Virus record (IMG/VR): IMGVR_UViG_3300021959_000031
Location: 1-64,000 of that record
Length of the DNA: 64,000 bases
Direction: 5' to 3' (one strand)
Source: a virus
Shown: in pieces, positions 1 through 8,967 of the stretch
Layout: every line of letters starts with the position of its first letter
Numbering within the stretch: position 1 is the first letter of the stretch
The notes under the pieces: generated by a model
Seen by the model: the letters and a program-made list of their open reading frames with translations, nothing else
Told to the model about the DNA's origin: nothing
The model's database searches: none
Program-made: the position numbers and the translations under genes

Positions 1-27
1 TCAACCTAAACAATAAATAAACAAACA

Positions 28-369
28 ATGTCTATCCTAAATAAAACAACACCCCCTGCTCAACCAGCAGATGAAACCCGTCGTGCCTCCCGTGTAATTA
101 ACATAGCTAACAGATCAACTGAACAGCTGATTCGAAGTGTAAATCAAGGGTTAGACGCTATTTGGAATGCACCTGACCCAGCCGCTGTACTTACTGCGCT
201 TGGAACTGATGCCGAAGCAGCTTTTGCTCTTAACTCTGCGACTATCGCTTTCCTAGTAGAGCAACTGTCTGGTGGAGATTACCAATCAGACCTAGATGAA
301 ATCCTCGCTAAAGTTGCAGCTATTCCAGCTCACACTATAGCTGATGATGGATCAGTTAGTATTGATTAA
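28..369 (+). CDS. Small Ala-rich protein, possibly virion-associated
   Basis: A 113-residue protein that I cannot name. The first 25 residues are polar and basic. A helical stretch follows, then the phrase DPAAVLTALGTDAEAAF near residues 50-66. From memory, similar 'VLxALGTDA' phrases occur in small phage proteins of unknown function near tail-fiber genes. It has no signal peptide, membrane segment or Cys. It is followed by a strong hairpin terminator, so it probably ends an operon that begins upstream of the window. Its base composition is less A+T-rich than the next genes. A minor structural or fiber-accessory role is inference only. Confidence 0.6.
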   Translation: MSILNKTTPPAQPADETRRASRVINIANRSTEQLIRSVNQGLDAIWNAPDPAAVLTALGTDAEAAFALNSATIAFLVEQLSGGDYQSDLDEILAKVAAIPAHTIADDGSVSID

Positions 370-392
370 CTGATTTTACAAGTCAAACACCT

Positions 393-421
393 CTGCATTC
401 TGATAATGACTCAGAATGCAG
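393..421 (+). terminator. Hairpin terminator after first gene
   Basis: A perfect 11-bp inverted repeat (CTGCATTCTGA / TCAGAATGCAG) with a 7-nt loop is followed by ATTTT. It lies 24 nt after the stop codon at 369 and fits a rho-independent terminator. The remaining sequence up to 537 is A+T-rich and shows no gene that I can support. Confidence 0.75.
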
Positions 422-537
422 ATTTTGCAATTTAATTGTAGAACAGAAATCCATAAACATGTTGATATTGCTTTCTTTGTATGATTAATAGAGTAAATTT
501 TTTAAGTATTTGTGTAATATTTTTAATATCGTTTTCT

Positions 538-545
538 TATAAATA
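538..545 (+). promoter_or_regulatory. T4-type late promoter (TATAAATA)
   Basis: An exact match to the T4 late -10 box TATAAATA lies 27 nt upstream of the ATG at 573. Such boxes are read by the gp55 sigma factor, which is encoded in this window. The position suggests late expression of the following two membrane-protein genes. Confidence 0.7.
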
Positions 546-572
546 ATAACATCATAAACCACCCTGTTTAAA

Positions 573-1022
573 ATGTCTAATGATAAACTCTCTCATACTC
601 AAGATCAAGAAATTAAAAGGTTAATAGAACAAACAATAGCAGTTTTACACAAACAATCCGAAGATCAAAATATAAAAATAAGGAAACCACAAACTGCCCA
701 AGGGTGGGTTCTTGTTATTGGTGGTATTGCTTCAACTGTAGCATTTTTCGTTTCATCAATCGTGTATTTAAATGAAATTTCTAATCATTCTTCAAGTGGA
801 AGTCATAAGGAGACTGTGGATTTGTTGGCAAAAGTGAATGATAAGATTGACAAACACTCTGATGACAAAACTGTACACTTCACTGAAAACGACTTGAAGG
901 TGATAATGGCAGAGCAAAATTCGATTATAGTCAAAGACGTTAACCAGCTAAAACAAGATACCAAGGTTATACAGAGATCTTTGGATTTTTTGGTGAACAA
1001 GGCAGTCGAAAACTCAGATTAA
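573..1022 (+). CDS. Single-span membrane protein with coiled-coil C-terminus
   Basis: A 149-residue protein with a charged N-terminal arm (1-42), one hydrophobic segment at about 44-66 (WVLVIGGIASTVAFFVSSIV), and a polar, heptad-like C-terminal region of about 80 residues. It starts just behind a T4-type late promoter, and its stop codon directly abuts the next start codon, so the two are co-translated. This topology resembles phage spanin or holin-accessory proteins. No lipobox or peptidoglycan-cleaving motif is visible. A lysis-related role is inferred from topology and late expression; the family was not recognised. Confidence 0.7.
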   Translation: MSNDKLSHTQDQEIKRLIEQTIAVLHKQSEDQNIKIRKPQTAQGWVLVIGGIASTVAFFVSSIVYLNEISNHSSSGSHKETVDLLAKVNDKIDKHSDDKTVHFTENDLKVIMAEQNSIIVKDVNQLKQDTKVIQRSLDFLVNKAVENSD

Positions 1023-1484
1023 ATGCTTAGTAAATTAGAAAAAATAGCTCACATGCAGGCAATTGCGATATCCTTCCCAATTTGTATCATGAGCTTATTG
1101 GTGATCGTTAAGTGCTGGAAGTCTTTTCATGCTATAGTGAAAAAACCAAAAGTAGCACTCAAGACTTCGATGGGATGGGTGATACTTGGAATCTTTAGCG
1201 CTGTTTCTTGTATATTCGCACACTCACTCTTATCCATCATCCCACTTTCTGCAAAATTTTTAAGTATCGAGAAGGTTGTATCGTTTTTCGATAATTTAAG
1301 TGTATACTCAAGGATATCACTAGAGATCTTTGAGTTCTTCTCTGTTTTCTGTTTAGTAAAAGCATTAGTTGCATCTGATAAAAATAATAGAATAGGTTTA
1401 TCTCATAGAGATATAAATTTTATAATAATTTCTACCTTTATTCTAGGTCAGATTTTTGCACTTGTATTGAAAGACTTAAATTGA
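1023..1484 (+). CDS. Multi-span membrane protein, holin-like candidate
   Basis: A 153-residue, strongly hydrophobic protein with about four predicted membrane helices (near 12-32, 47-72, 98-117 and 130-150) separated by short basic loops such as VKKPKVALK. Its ATG follows the preceding stop codon without a gap, so it is translationally coupled. The pairing of a late promoter, a single-span coiled-coil protein and a small multi-span protein is compatible with a holin or antiholin unit. No endolysin is present in this window, and the family was not recognised. Confidence 0.65.
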   Translation: MLSKLEKIAHMQAIAISFPICIMSLLVIVKCWKSFHAIVKKPKVALKTSMGWVILGIFSAVSCIFAHSLLSIIPLSAKFLSIEKVVSFFDNLSVYSRISLEIFEFFSVFCLVKALVASDKNNRIGLSHRDINFIIISTFILGQIFALVLKDLN

Positions 1485-1488
1485 TAAT

Positions 1489-2391
1489 ATGAGTTTAGAA
1501 GATTGTAGGGTAAGTGTTGAGCATGGTGGTTTAGTATCATCAATAAAGTCGAGTAGTGTAAAAACGAAATCTTCAGTTGATCATAATTTTCAACTAGCAT
1601 CTTACACGCCGCCTGAGATTAGCATTTCAGCATCCAACTACTACTTAGAGGTTGGAAGTTCAACTCAGAATCAAATATCTGTCGAGTTATCTAAAAATGA
1701 TGCTGGATCTGCTGTTGAGATTTCACTACTAAAAGATGACTCACTCTTTGATTCAGAAAACTCCTTGTATGGTGTTCAAATACAAGATATACCAAATCAA
1801 TTTGGTTTCGAAAACCCCAACAATCCGAACTTAAGATACGATGCTGTTTTTTACGACTCCAGCCAAGTTCAGTTGGACTCATTCAAATATACAGCAATTG
1901 CCGTATACTTAGCGGGATCTCCAAAGAAGCACAGCTCTTATGGTTTGGATACAAGAGTTTTTGGTTTAAGGAATAGTAATGCTCCTCAAGGAGCTGATTC
2001 TAATTTTAGTTCTGATGATTTGTTTGTAGCTGGTGTATATCCATATTACTATGGAGTGAGTGATGTTCCTATGACTGGTCAATCGATCCAAGATCTCTTG
2101 AACACGAATGACCCGAGTATCAACGCAACTTTGAGTGATAACTCTGGTGATATCACAATTCAGTATGATTCGAATGACGAGTATCTGTGGTTTGCACAAG
2201 CAGGTGTATATGATCAGAAAAATATCTGGAAAGATGCTAATAGTTCTGGTGGTATCGAAGATGGGGGTTTCATAGAAAATACAGGGGTCTATCAACTTTC
2301 AAGTGTTAATTGGAGTGGTGTTGATTACACTTTGTATCAGACTCCATCTAAGACAACTTCATATGAAGTCACTTACCAGGCTTCAACGTAA
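1489..2391 (+). CDS. Beta-rich putative tail or baseplate structural protein
   Basis: A 300-residue protein, rich in Ser, Asn, Tyr and Asp and poor in Lys and Cys, which is typical of phage fiber or baseplate proteins. The N-terminal 130 residues alternate polar and hydrophobic in a beta-strand pattern. The C-terminal half contains a YPYYYGVSD phrase (about 184-192), DEYLWFAQAG and VDYTLYQTP. I have seen similar 'YPYxYG ... WFA ... VxYxxY' patterns in large structural proteins of marine phages, but I cannot name the family. It is the last gene of the late operon beginning at 573 and lies directly before the neck genes. Confidence 0.65.
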   Translation: MSLEDCRVSVEHGGLVSSIKSSSVKTKSSVDHNFQLASYTPPEISISASNYYLEVGSSTQNQISVELSKNDAGSAVEISLLKDDSLFDSENSLYGVQIQDIPNQFGFENPNNPNLRYDAVFYDSSQVQLDSFKYTAIAVYLAGSPKKHSSYGLDTRVFGLRNSNAPQGADSNFSSDDLFVAGVYPYYYGVSDVPMTGQSIQDLLNTNDPSINATLSDNSGDITIQYDSNDEYLWFAQAGVYDQKNIWKDANSSGGIEDGGFIENTGVYQLSSVNWSGVDYTLYQTPSKTTSYEVTYQAST

Positions 2392-2557
2392 TGTCATCTA
2401 TCTCTTCTTCTTCCATGTGGAATCTTCCTGTTCCAGCCTTAAAGAAAACTTTATTGTTTTCTTTTCTGTAAATCTCAATTCTATCCACTATCCCTAGACC
2501 GAACTTTGACATTAAATTTGAAAATTTAGTGTTTATATAAATAATTTTATTCTTCAT
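2369..2557 (-). CDS. Possible minus-strand small protein
   Basis: A 62-residue frame on the minus strand fills the otherwise empty 213-nt gap before gene 13. The translation looks like a folded protein rather than a shadow: it alternates charged and hydrophobic residues, including GIVDRIEIYRKENNKVFF and HMEEEEIDDITLKPGK. It overlaps the end of the plus-strand structural gene by 23 nt, tail to tail. Upstream of its ATG the minus strand reads AATAAATAACAATAATT, with no Shine-Dalgarno, as for many genes here. It would be the only intact minus-strand gene. Its function is unknown. Confidence 0.45.
   Translation of the reverse strand: MKNKIIYINTKFSNLMSKFGLGIVDRIEIYRKENNKVFFKAGTGRFHMEEEEIDDITLKPGK
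2537..2544 (+). promoter_or_regulatory. Upstream late promoter box (TATAAATA)
   Basis: An exact TATAAATA lies 60 nt upstream of the gene 13 start, with a second copy at 2592. Either could be used by gp55-programmed RNA polymerase. This copy lies inside the putative minus-strand gene. Confidence 0.5.
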
Positions 2558-2591
2558 AATTATTGTTATTTATTCTTTTAAACTTTACACA

Positions 2592-2599
2592 TATAAATA
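2592..2599 (+). promoter_or_regulatory. Late promoter of the neck/terminase operon
   Basis: An exact TATAAATA ends only 5 nt before the ATG of gene 13 at 2605. If it is used, the transcript would start at or just inside the gene, so the upstream copy at 2537 may be the functional one for gp13 translation. Confidence 0.55.
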
Positions 2600-2604
2600 C
2601 ATTT

Positions 2605-3360
2605 ATGGCAAGACCAACATCAAGAGAAGAGTTAGCTGCATATTGTTTGCGCTCACTTGGGGCTCCAGTTATCGAAATCAATTTAGATGAAGATCAGATT
2701 GAGGATAGGATTGATGAGGCTATTCAATTCTATCAAGAATATCACAGTGATTCTGTAGTAAGGACTTTTGTCAAGCATAAAGTGACCCAAGATGAAATAA
2801 ATGCAAGGGTGATTGAGTTGCCAGATTCAGTCATAAGCATAACGAGAGTTCTGAATATAACTGATGGTGCAAGTGCTGATATGTTTAACGCAAAGTATCA
2901 GTTCCATTTGAACGATATATACGACTTTCAAACTAAGGGTGGTTCTACAGAAATGTTGAGTTATGCTATGACTAAGGAACATATTGGTATGATTGAGCAT
3001 ATTCTCACTGGAAACTCTCAGCAAATAACATATTCAAGGCATAAAAACACACTTGAGATATTGACTGACTGGAGTGAATATATAAAAGAGGATGAGTATA
3101 TTATCATAGAATGTTACCAAACAATAAATCCAGAGCAATACACTGAAGTTTATAACGACATGGCTTTGAAGAAGTATCTTACATCTCTCTTGAAAAAGAA
3201 TTGGGGTGCAAACTTGATCAAGTTCGAAGGTATGCAGTTGCCAGGTGGAGTCACTATTAATGGAAGACCGATCTATGATGATGCTGTAGCAGAACTAGAA
3301 AAAATGGAAGAAGAGTGGGATAACAAATACCAGCTCCCGATTGATTTTTTCTGCGGGTAG
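2605..3360 (+). CDS. gp13: Neck protein gp13
   Basis: The head-completion/neck protein forms, with gp14, the collar that closes the filled head and receives the tail. At 251 residues it is shorter than T4 gp13 (about 309). Recognisable features are the N-terminal ARPTSREELAAYCLRSLGAP, the DEDQIEDRIDEAIQFYQEYH helix and the C-terminal LKKNWGANLIKFEGMQLPGG. The ATG at 2605 is preferred over an upstream in-frame codon because the family begins MARPT/MSRPT and a late promoter lies directly in front. It begins the run 13-14-15-16-17, which is conserved in order with T4 and cyanophages. Confidence 0.92.
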   Translation: MARPTSREELAAYCLRSLGAPVIEINLDEDQIEDRIDEAIQFYQEYHSDSVVRTFVKHKVTQDEINARVIELPDSVISITRVLNITDGASADMFNAKYQFHLNDIYDFQTKGGSTEMLSYAMTKEHIGMIEHILTGNSQQITYSRHKNTLEILTDWSEYIKEDEYIIIECYQTINPEQYTEVYNDMALKKYLTSLLKKNWGANLIKFEGMQLPGGVTINGRPIYDDAVAELEKMEEEWDNKYQLPIDFFCG

Positions 3361-3379
3361 TTCATTTACGATAACTTAT

Positions 3380-4303
3380 ATGGCTCTTAACAAATACTTC
3401 AGTAACAGCAAGGATTATGGCACTAATTCTGAGAGAGATCTTTATGATGACCTTATCATAGAGTCGATGCAAATTCATGGTGTAGATGTTCATTATATTC
3501 CAAGGAAAATCGTAAAGCAAGATTTTGTTTTAAACGAAGATTTGATTTCTAGGTTTGATGATGCATTTGTTATAGAAATGTATGTTGATAGCACCGAGTC
3601 ATTTGAGGGTGATGGTGAGTTGATGCAAAGATTTGGTTTGGAGATAAGAGATCAGGTTACACTCACTGTTAGTAACAGGAGGTGGAATCAGCTTATTGGT
3701 AGACATGGTTATGATGAAAACACAACTAGACCAAAAGAAGGTGATTTGATCCATCTTCCAATGACTAAGGGGTTGTTTGAAATTAAATTTGTAGATGATA
3801 AAAAACCCTTCTTCCAGCTAGGTCAACAACCAACATTTAAGCTCGTTTGTGAGTTGTTTGAGTATGAGAGTCAAGAGATTGATACTGGAATTGATGAAGT
3901 TGATGACTTCCAATCAAACAACTCGAAAGGATTTAGCTTTGAAGTCGATACCCAAGTTGGTAAATTTGAAGAAAACGAAACTCTATCTCTTTTACTTCCA
4001 GGTGGAATTTCTGGTGGTGTTGAGTTCTTTGGTTATGATTTTGAAGAGGGAGATAATGTAGTAAACGTAGGTGCTTTGACATTTGATGATGGAAAATATC
4101 ATAACCTTATAGAGAACACTACACTGACAGGTCTGACAAGTGGAGCAACTGCGACTATAAGTAAGTTATACGATCTCGAAGATGGAGATGGATTGGTGTT
4201 CCAGAATGATGAGGGTGCCCAAAACAGCACGTTCGCTACAACTGTTAGTGACTTTATAGATTTCAGTGAAACCAATCCATTTGGAGAACCCTTTAATTAC
4301 TAA
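3380..4303 (+). CDS. gp14: Neck protein gp14
   Basis: The partner of gp13 in the neck. It has 307 residues from the ATG at 3380 (MALNKYF...); an upstream in-frame extension from 3341 would overlap gene 13 and is not supported by the family. Diagnostic phrases are DLYDDLIIESMQIHGVDVHY and YIPRKIVKQDFVLNED near the N-terminus and WNQLIGRHGYDE in the middle. The C-terminal 100 residues are acidic and less conserved, with a Gly/Thr-rich strand region (TLTGLTSGATATISKLYDLE). Gene 15 starts 4 nt after its stop. Confidence 0.92.
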   Translation: MALNKYFSNSKDYGTNSERDLYDDLIIESMQIHGVDVHYIPRKIVKQDFVLNEDLISRFDDAFVIEMYVDSTESFEGDGELMQRFGLEIRDQVTLTVSNRRWNQLIGRHGYDENTTRPKEGDLIHLPMTKGLFEIKFVDDKKPFFQLGQQPTFKLVCELFEYESQEIDTGIDEVDDFQSNNSKGFSFEVDTQVGKFEENETLSLLLPGGISGGVEFFGYDFEEGDNVVNVGALTFDDGKYHNLIENTTLTGLTSGATATISKLYDLEDGDGLVFQNDEGAQNSTFATTVSDFIDFSETNPFGEPFNY

Positions 4304-4307
4304 AAAG

Positions 4308-5075
4308 ATGTTAGGAAACGATTATTTTTACAATGAGAATATCAAGAAAACTGTTGCAGTTTTTGGTTCTGTTTTCAATGATATCTACATAGCAAAAAGA
4401 GGAAATGGTGGGGTGCAAGATATACAAAGAGTTCCTCTAGCTTACGCACCTAAAGAGAGATACTTGGCTAGAATTAATCAATCCGATAAAGGTGATGTTT
4501 CTATAAGACTTCCAAGGATGAGCTTTGAGGTTACGAGTATAGAATATGATTCAGAGACTAAGTTAAATAAACTTAACAGAACTATTCAAAGTAAAGATGG
4601 TGATGATTTCCGTGTTTGGCAGGCAGCTCCGTATAAGTTAGGGATGTCGTTGCACGTAATGAGTAGAGGTCAAGAAGAAGCTCTACAAGTTGTCGAACAG
4701 ATATTACCGTTTTTCAATTCTACTTACTCGGTTACAGTTAAAGGAATGGAGGGTCCTGATAGCAAGACAGATATTCCAATAACATTAAACAGTGTAAATT
4801 TTGAAGATGATTATCAGGGTGATTTTGAAAGTAGTAGAAGGGTTGTGATCTATACTTTGGAGTTTAATATATCACTGAAGTTCGGTCTTCCTATCACTGG
4901 TGCAAAACAGGTTAAAAACATCACTACCAACTTCACTGACGACGATGGTGATATTCTAACTAGTGTTAATGTCAGAACTAAATATCGAGATCAGACTAAA
5001 GAAGATCACGAAGTTATTTGTGAGTTAGATTATGATTTTGATGTTAATGACTGGCCTGAAACTCCACCAGATTAA
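4308..5075 (+). CDS. gp15: Tail sheath stabilizer / tail completion gp15
   Basis: The hexameric ring protein that caps the tail and joins it to the neck. It has 255 residues with the start at 4308 (MLGNDYFYNENIKKTV), 4 nt after gene 14; a GTG further upstream would overlap gene 14. The FGSVFNDIYIAKR and RVPLAYAPKERYLAR phrases are typical of gp15 in T4 and marine relatives. A DIPITLNSVNFEDDYQGDFE stretch near residues 150-170 is also family-like. It belongs to the 13-17 operon. Confidence 0.92.
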   Translation: MLGNDYFYNENIKKTVAVFGSVFNDIYIAKRGNGGVQDIQRVPLAYAPKERYLARINQSDKGDVSIRLPRMSFEVTSIEYDSETKLNKLNRTIQSKDGDDFRVWQAAPYKLGMSLHVMSRGQEEALQVVEQILPFFNSTYSVTVKGMEGPDSKTDIPITLNSVNFEDDYQGDFESSRRVVIYTLEFNISLKFGLPITGAKQVKNITTNFTDDDGDILTSVNVRTKYRDQTKEDHEVICELDYDFDVNDWPETPPD

Positions 5076-5083
5076 ATTCTATT

Positions 5084-5545
5084 ATGGCATTCGATTCAGA
5101 AAAAAAATCAGAAATTCTAAAAAGCTTAGAGAGTAACTTGCCCGTTGAAGACAAGCAAGAGATATCTAAGGTCGATGATTTGAAATTACCATCAACTCAG
5201 TCTGTTGTTGATGATGGTGAAGATGATTATAATTTTGCTAGAGAAAATATCAAAAAACTTATAGGAACTAGTGACGATGCTATCAACTTGATGCATGAAC
5301 TTGCTTCAGAGGCAGAACACCCAAGAGCATTCGAAGTTCTTGCTACTATGATAAAGAATGCTTCTGATATGAACAATCAATTATTAGACTTGACCCAAAA
5401 AAGAAAAAAGCTTCTCAAAGATGACGAGAATAAATCTAACAAGTCAAATTCAAACACTACGAATAATGTGATCTTTAGTGGAACTACAACTGACCTACAA
5501 AAGTTGTTGTCAAAAAAAGAAGATGATGTCATTGATGTAGATTAA
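5084..5545 (+). CDS. gp16: Small terminase subunit gp16
   Basis: A 153-residue protein that would form the DNA-recognition ring working with gp17 during packaging. It has an acidic N-terminal arm, a central helical part (DDYNFARENIKKLI through ATMIKNASDMNNQLLDL at about 45-105) that matches the coiled coil of T4-type small terminases, and a low-complexity Ser/Asn/Lys tail ending in an FSGTTTDLQKLL motif. Its position between 15 and 17 is the strongest evidence. Gene 17 starts 3 nt downstream. Confidence 0.88.
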   Translation: MAFDSEKKSEILKSLESNLPVEDKQEISKVDDLKLPSTQSVVDDGEDDYNFARENIKKLIGTSDDAINLMHELASEAEHPRAFEVLATMIKNASDMNNQLLDLTQKRKKLLKDDENKSNKSNSNTTNNVIFSGTTTDLQKLLSKKEDDVIDVD

Positions 5546-5548
5546 ATA

Positions 5549-7132
5549 ATGAGCGAAAACAATGGTTACAACGGTAACTCTTTAGTTAAAGACGATGCTG
5601 TTCAGCAGAACTTTACGACTGAAGAGGTCAAGGAGTATGCAATGTGCATGAATGACATTGCTTATTTCTGTGAAAACTATGTTAAAGTTATTTCTCTTGA
5701 TGATGGGTTAGCTCCATTTAAACTAAGGGGTTATCAAAAAGACTTGGTTGATCATTATGAGGAAAATCGTTTCTCTGTAGTAAAAGCTTGTAGGCAAAGC
5801 GGAAAGAGTATCACATCAGTTGCTTATCTTCTTCATTATTTGGTATTCAATCCAGATAAGAAAGTTGCTATACTGGCAAACAAGGGGTCTACTGCTAGAG
5901 AGATGTTAGCTAGGTTGACACTAATGCTAGAGCATCTGCCATTCTTTCTTCAGCCTGGTTGCAAAACTCTAAACAAAGGAAATATTGTTTTTAGTAACAA
6001 TAGTGAAGTTATTGCAGCTGCTACAAGTTCAAGCAGTATTCGAGGTTTAGCTATTCATGTTCTCATGTTGGATGAGTTTGCTTTTGTTAATGATGCTGAT
6101 GAGTTTTATACAAGTACATATCCCGTAATTTCTTCTGGTAAAGATACTAAAGTTATCATAACGAGTACTCCAAATGGAATTGGAAATATGTTTTATAAGA
6201 TATGGGAGGGATCTCAGCAAAATGCTAATGAATTCAAACCATTTTCAATTGGATGGAGAGATGTTCCTGGAAGAGATGATGAGTGGAGAAAACAAACGAT
6301 AGCGAACACAAGTGAAGCACAGTTCAAGCAAGAGTTTGAATGTGATTTTCTGGGTTCAAGTCAGACTTTGATTGATGCTAATGTTCTTCTAGGTTTAACT
6401 AGTGGAAACCCCATTAAAGAGCAATATGATATTAAGTTTTATAGAGAGCCGATAGAGGGTCATGAATATGTATTATGTGCAGATGTTTCTAAGGGTAGAG
6501 GTCAAGATTACAGCACGTTTAGTGTAGTTGATGTAACTTCATCACCATTTGAGCAAGTAGCAACTTACAGGCAGAACACAGTATCTCCATTATTGTTTCC
6601 AGATTTTATTATTAGAGCTGCCAAGATATACAATGATGCTTTAGTGGTGATAGAGAATAACGATGTTGGGCAGGTTGTTTGTAATAGTGTTTATTATGAT
6701 CACGAATATGACAACACATTCACAACAAGTTCAGTTAAGAGTAATGGTATTGGAGTTACAATGTCTACCAAAGTCAAAAGAATAGGTTGCTCTAATCTTA
6801 AGGATTTGCTTGAGGATAACCAAATCTTGATTGTTGATCCAGATACTATTTTAGAACTCAGTTCTTTTGCACCTAAAGGGAAAAGTTATGCGGCAACACA
6901 AGGGAACCACGATGATAGTGTTATGAACTTCGTTCTTTTTGCTTGGTTCGTTAGCACTGATGTTTTTCAGAGTATGTCGAACACAGAACTCAGAGAGTTA
7001 CTTTATAAAGAGAAGCTTATGCAGATGGAAGAAGACTTACCTCCATTTGGTTTTATAAACAATGGAGTTGATAACACCAATAAAATACATGATCAGTTGG
7101 TCGAAGATGCAAAATCTTGGTCTAATCTTTAG
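5549..7132 (+). CDS. gp17: Large terminase subunit gp17
   Basis: The DNA-packaging motor ATPase and headful nuclease, 527 residues. The N-terminal ATPase domain shows a Walker A (CRQSGKS at about 81-87) and a Walker B (VLMLDEFAF at about 170-180). A TSTPNG coupling motif follows (about residues 208-214). The C-terminal RNase H-like nuclease has CADVSKGRGQDYSTF with its catalytic Asp, and later an HDDSVMN acidic motif. Length and motif order are as in T4-like phages. It is the last gene of the neck/terminase operon; about 110 nt with a late promoter separate it from gene 18. Confidence 0.96.
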   Translation: MSENNGYNGNSLVKDDAVQQNFTTEEVKEYAMCMNDIAYFCENYVKVISLDDGLAPFKLRGYQKDLVDHYEENRFSVVKACRQSGKSITSVAYLLHYLVFNPDKKVAILANKGSTAREMLARLTLMLEHLPFFLQPGCKTLNKGNIVFSNNSEVIAAATSSSSIRGLAIHVLMLDEFAFVNDADEFYTSTYPVISSGKDTKVIITSTPNGIGNMFYKIWEGSQQNANEFKPFSIGWRDVPGRDDEWRKQTIANTSEAQFKQEFECDFLGSSQTLIDANVLLGLTSGNPIKEQYDIKFYREPIEGHEYVLCADVSKGRGQDYSTFSVVDVTSSPFEQVATYRQNTVSPLLFPDFIIRAAKIYNDALVVIENNDVGQVVCNSVYYDHEYDNTFTTSSVKSNGIGVTMSTKVKRIGCSNLKDLLEDNQILIVDPDTILELSSFAPKGKSYAATQGNHDDSVMNFVLFAWFVSTDVFQSMSNTELRELLYKEKLMQMEEDLPPFGFINNGVDNTNKIHDQLVEDAKSWSNL

Positions 7133-7159
7133 CTTTAAGTTTTATGAAATTGTTGTTTT

Positions 7160-7167
7160 TATAAATA
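7160..7167 (+). promoter_or_regulatory. Late promoter of tail sheath gene
   Basis: An exact TATAAATA lies 74 nt before the gene 18 ATG. The leader contains an A-rich segment and GAAAGGAAA about 10 nt before the start, one of the better ribosome-binding sites in the window, as expected for an abundant virion protein. Confidence 0.75.
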
Positions 7168-7241
7168 AATCCATTGAGATTAAACCTTATTATGCTTAAC
7201 TTATTATCAAAAATATAAACTAACCGAAAGGAAACAAACAA

Positions 7242-8966
7242 ATGGGATTTTTAGTATCACCTGGAGTCGAGGTCAATGAAATTGACTTGACAAACATCAT
7301 CCCAGCTCTCTCCACTAGTATTGGAGCATATGCTGGGTATTTTAATTGGGGACCTGCTGGCGAAGTAGTCACAGTATCCTCTGAGAAGCAATTAGCACAA
7401 GTATTTGGGTCGCCTGAAAAAGCAGACTCAGCTGAGATATCATTCTTTACTGCAGCTAGTTTTTTGAAGTATGGAAACAATCTTAAAGTTTCTAGAGCAA
7501 TTCCAACAGATGCGTATAACGCAAAATCTGGAACTGGTTCAGCAGACTTTACTATTTCAAACAGAGATGAACTTGAGCTTAATGCTGGAGGTCTTCAAAC
7601 AGATGGAGCAGAAGTAGTTGCTCGTTATGTTGGAGAGCTTGGAAATAGCATTAAAACTTACATAGTTGACAGCGCAGTTTACGCTGATTCTCCACCACTT
7701 CCATCGAATGTTCTCGGTGCATTACCATATGCTCCCGATGACACTGTATTTGGATCAACTTTAGCTGGTGCTGGAATCAATGACGAAGTTCATGTGGTTG
7801 TGGTAGATGCTGATGGAAAAATCACAGGAACTAAAGATGCTATTCTTGAAGTTCATGCTGGTCTTTCAACTGCACAAAATGCTAAGAGTGAATATGGTGA
7901 CAGTAACTATTTTGTTACAGTTATCAACAACAACTCTTCATTCATCTGGCTCGCTCCAGAAGCAACTCCAACTGTTATCGATGAGGACACAGCTGATATT
8001 GTTAATGGATTCACATCTGCTGGATTAGATTTAGCTGGTGGTGCAACAGGAACTATGACAAGTGCAGGTCCTGTTGAGACTGCTTTGACATTCTTCGATG
8101 ATGCAATCAAGATTGATGTTAACCTTCTTTTCGCACAAAACTTCGCAGATGGATCAACTTATACTGGTTCAAGCACAGAGACAATCGACAACAAGTTGGT
8201 TGAAATTGCTAATGCTCGTAAGGATGCAATCTCGTTTATTTCTGCACCACTCAGTGTTGTAGACCAGACAAGTGAAGATGCTAAGAAAGGAAAGATCCTA
8301 GACAAGTTTAATGGAATTTCTTCAAGTAGTTATATATTCTTTGATAGTTCACCCGCTTATGTTTACAACAAATATCGTGATGGTTATGTTTGGATTCCAC
8401 TATGTGGTCACATGGCTGGTCTTTGTGCTGGAACAGATGACGTTGCAGACCCTTGGTTCTCACCAGCTGGATACACAAGAGGAAACGTCCTCGGTGTAAC
8501 TAAGTTGGCTTATAACCCAGGTCAAGTTGCAAGAGATGAGTTATACACAAAGCGTGTTAACCCTGTTGTTAGTTTTCCAGGTCAAGGAATCGTTCTTTTC
8601 GGTGACAAGACTGGTCTTACTAAGCCCTCTGCTTTTGATCGTATCAATGTTCGTAGACTATTCACCACAATCGAAAAAGCAATTGCAACTGCTTCTAAGT
8701 TCCAGTTGTTTGAACTCAATGATGACTTCACACGTTCTACATTTAGAAACGCTGTTGAACCATACTTGAGAGATGTTCAGGGTCGCCGTGGAATCACCGA
8801 CTTCAAAGTTGTCTGTGACGAAACCAACAATACTGGTGACGTTATCGATGGCAATCGTTTTGTTGCTGATATCTACATCAAACCAACTCGTAGCATTAAC
8901 TTCATATCGTTGAACTTTATTGCAACTAGAACTGGTGTTAGCTTCGATGAAATCATTGGAGAATAG
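7242..8966 (+). CDS. gp18: Contractile tail sheath protein gp18
   Basis: The subunit of the contractile sheath, 574 residues. The N-terminus (MGFLVSPGVEVNEIDLTNI), the GAYAGYFNWGPAGEVV segment and the C-terminal FVADIYIKPTRSINFISLNF are hallmarks of the T4-type sheath. The variable middle part (about residues 130-290) is Ala/Asp/Gly-rich and corresponds to the surface-exposed insertion domains. It is transcribed from its own late promoter, with the tail tube gene following under a second late promoter. Confidence 0.96.
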   Translation: MGFLVSPGVEVNEIDLTNIIPALSTSIGAYAGYFNWGPAGEVVTVSSEKQLAQVFGSPEKADSAEISFFTAASFLKYGNNLKVSRAIPTDAYNAKSGTGSADFTISNRDELELNAGGLQTDGAEVVARYVGELGNSIKTYIVDSAVYADSPPLPSNVLGALPYAPDDTVFGSTLAGAGINDEVHVVVVDADGKITGTKDAILEVHAGLSTAQNAKSEYGDSNYFVTVINNNSSFIWLAPEATPTVIDEDTADIVNGFTSAGLDLAGGATGTMTSAGPVETALTFFDDAIKIDVNLLFAQNFADGSTYTGSSTETIDNKLVEIANARKDAISFISAPLSVVDQTSEDAKKGKILDKFNGISSSSYIFFDSSPAYVYNKYRDGYVWIPLCGHMAGLCAGTDDVADPWFSPAGYTRGNVLGVTKLAYNPGQVARDELYTKRVNPVVSFPGQGIVLFGDKTGLTKPSAFDRINVRRLFTTIEKAIATASKFQLFELNDDFTRSTFRNAVEPYLRDVQGRRGITDFKVVCDETNNTGDVIDGNRFVADIYIKPTRSINFISLNFIATRTGVSFDEIIGE

Positions 8967-8967
8967 T

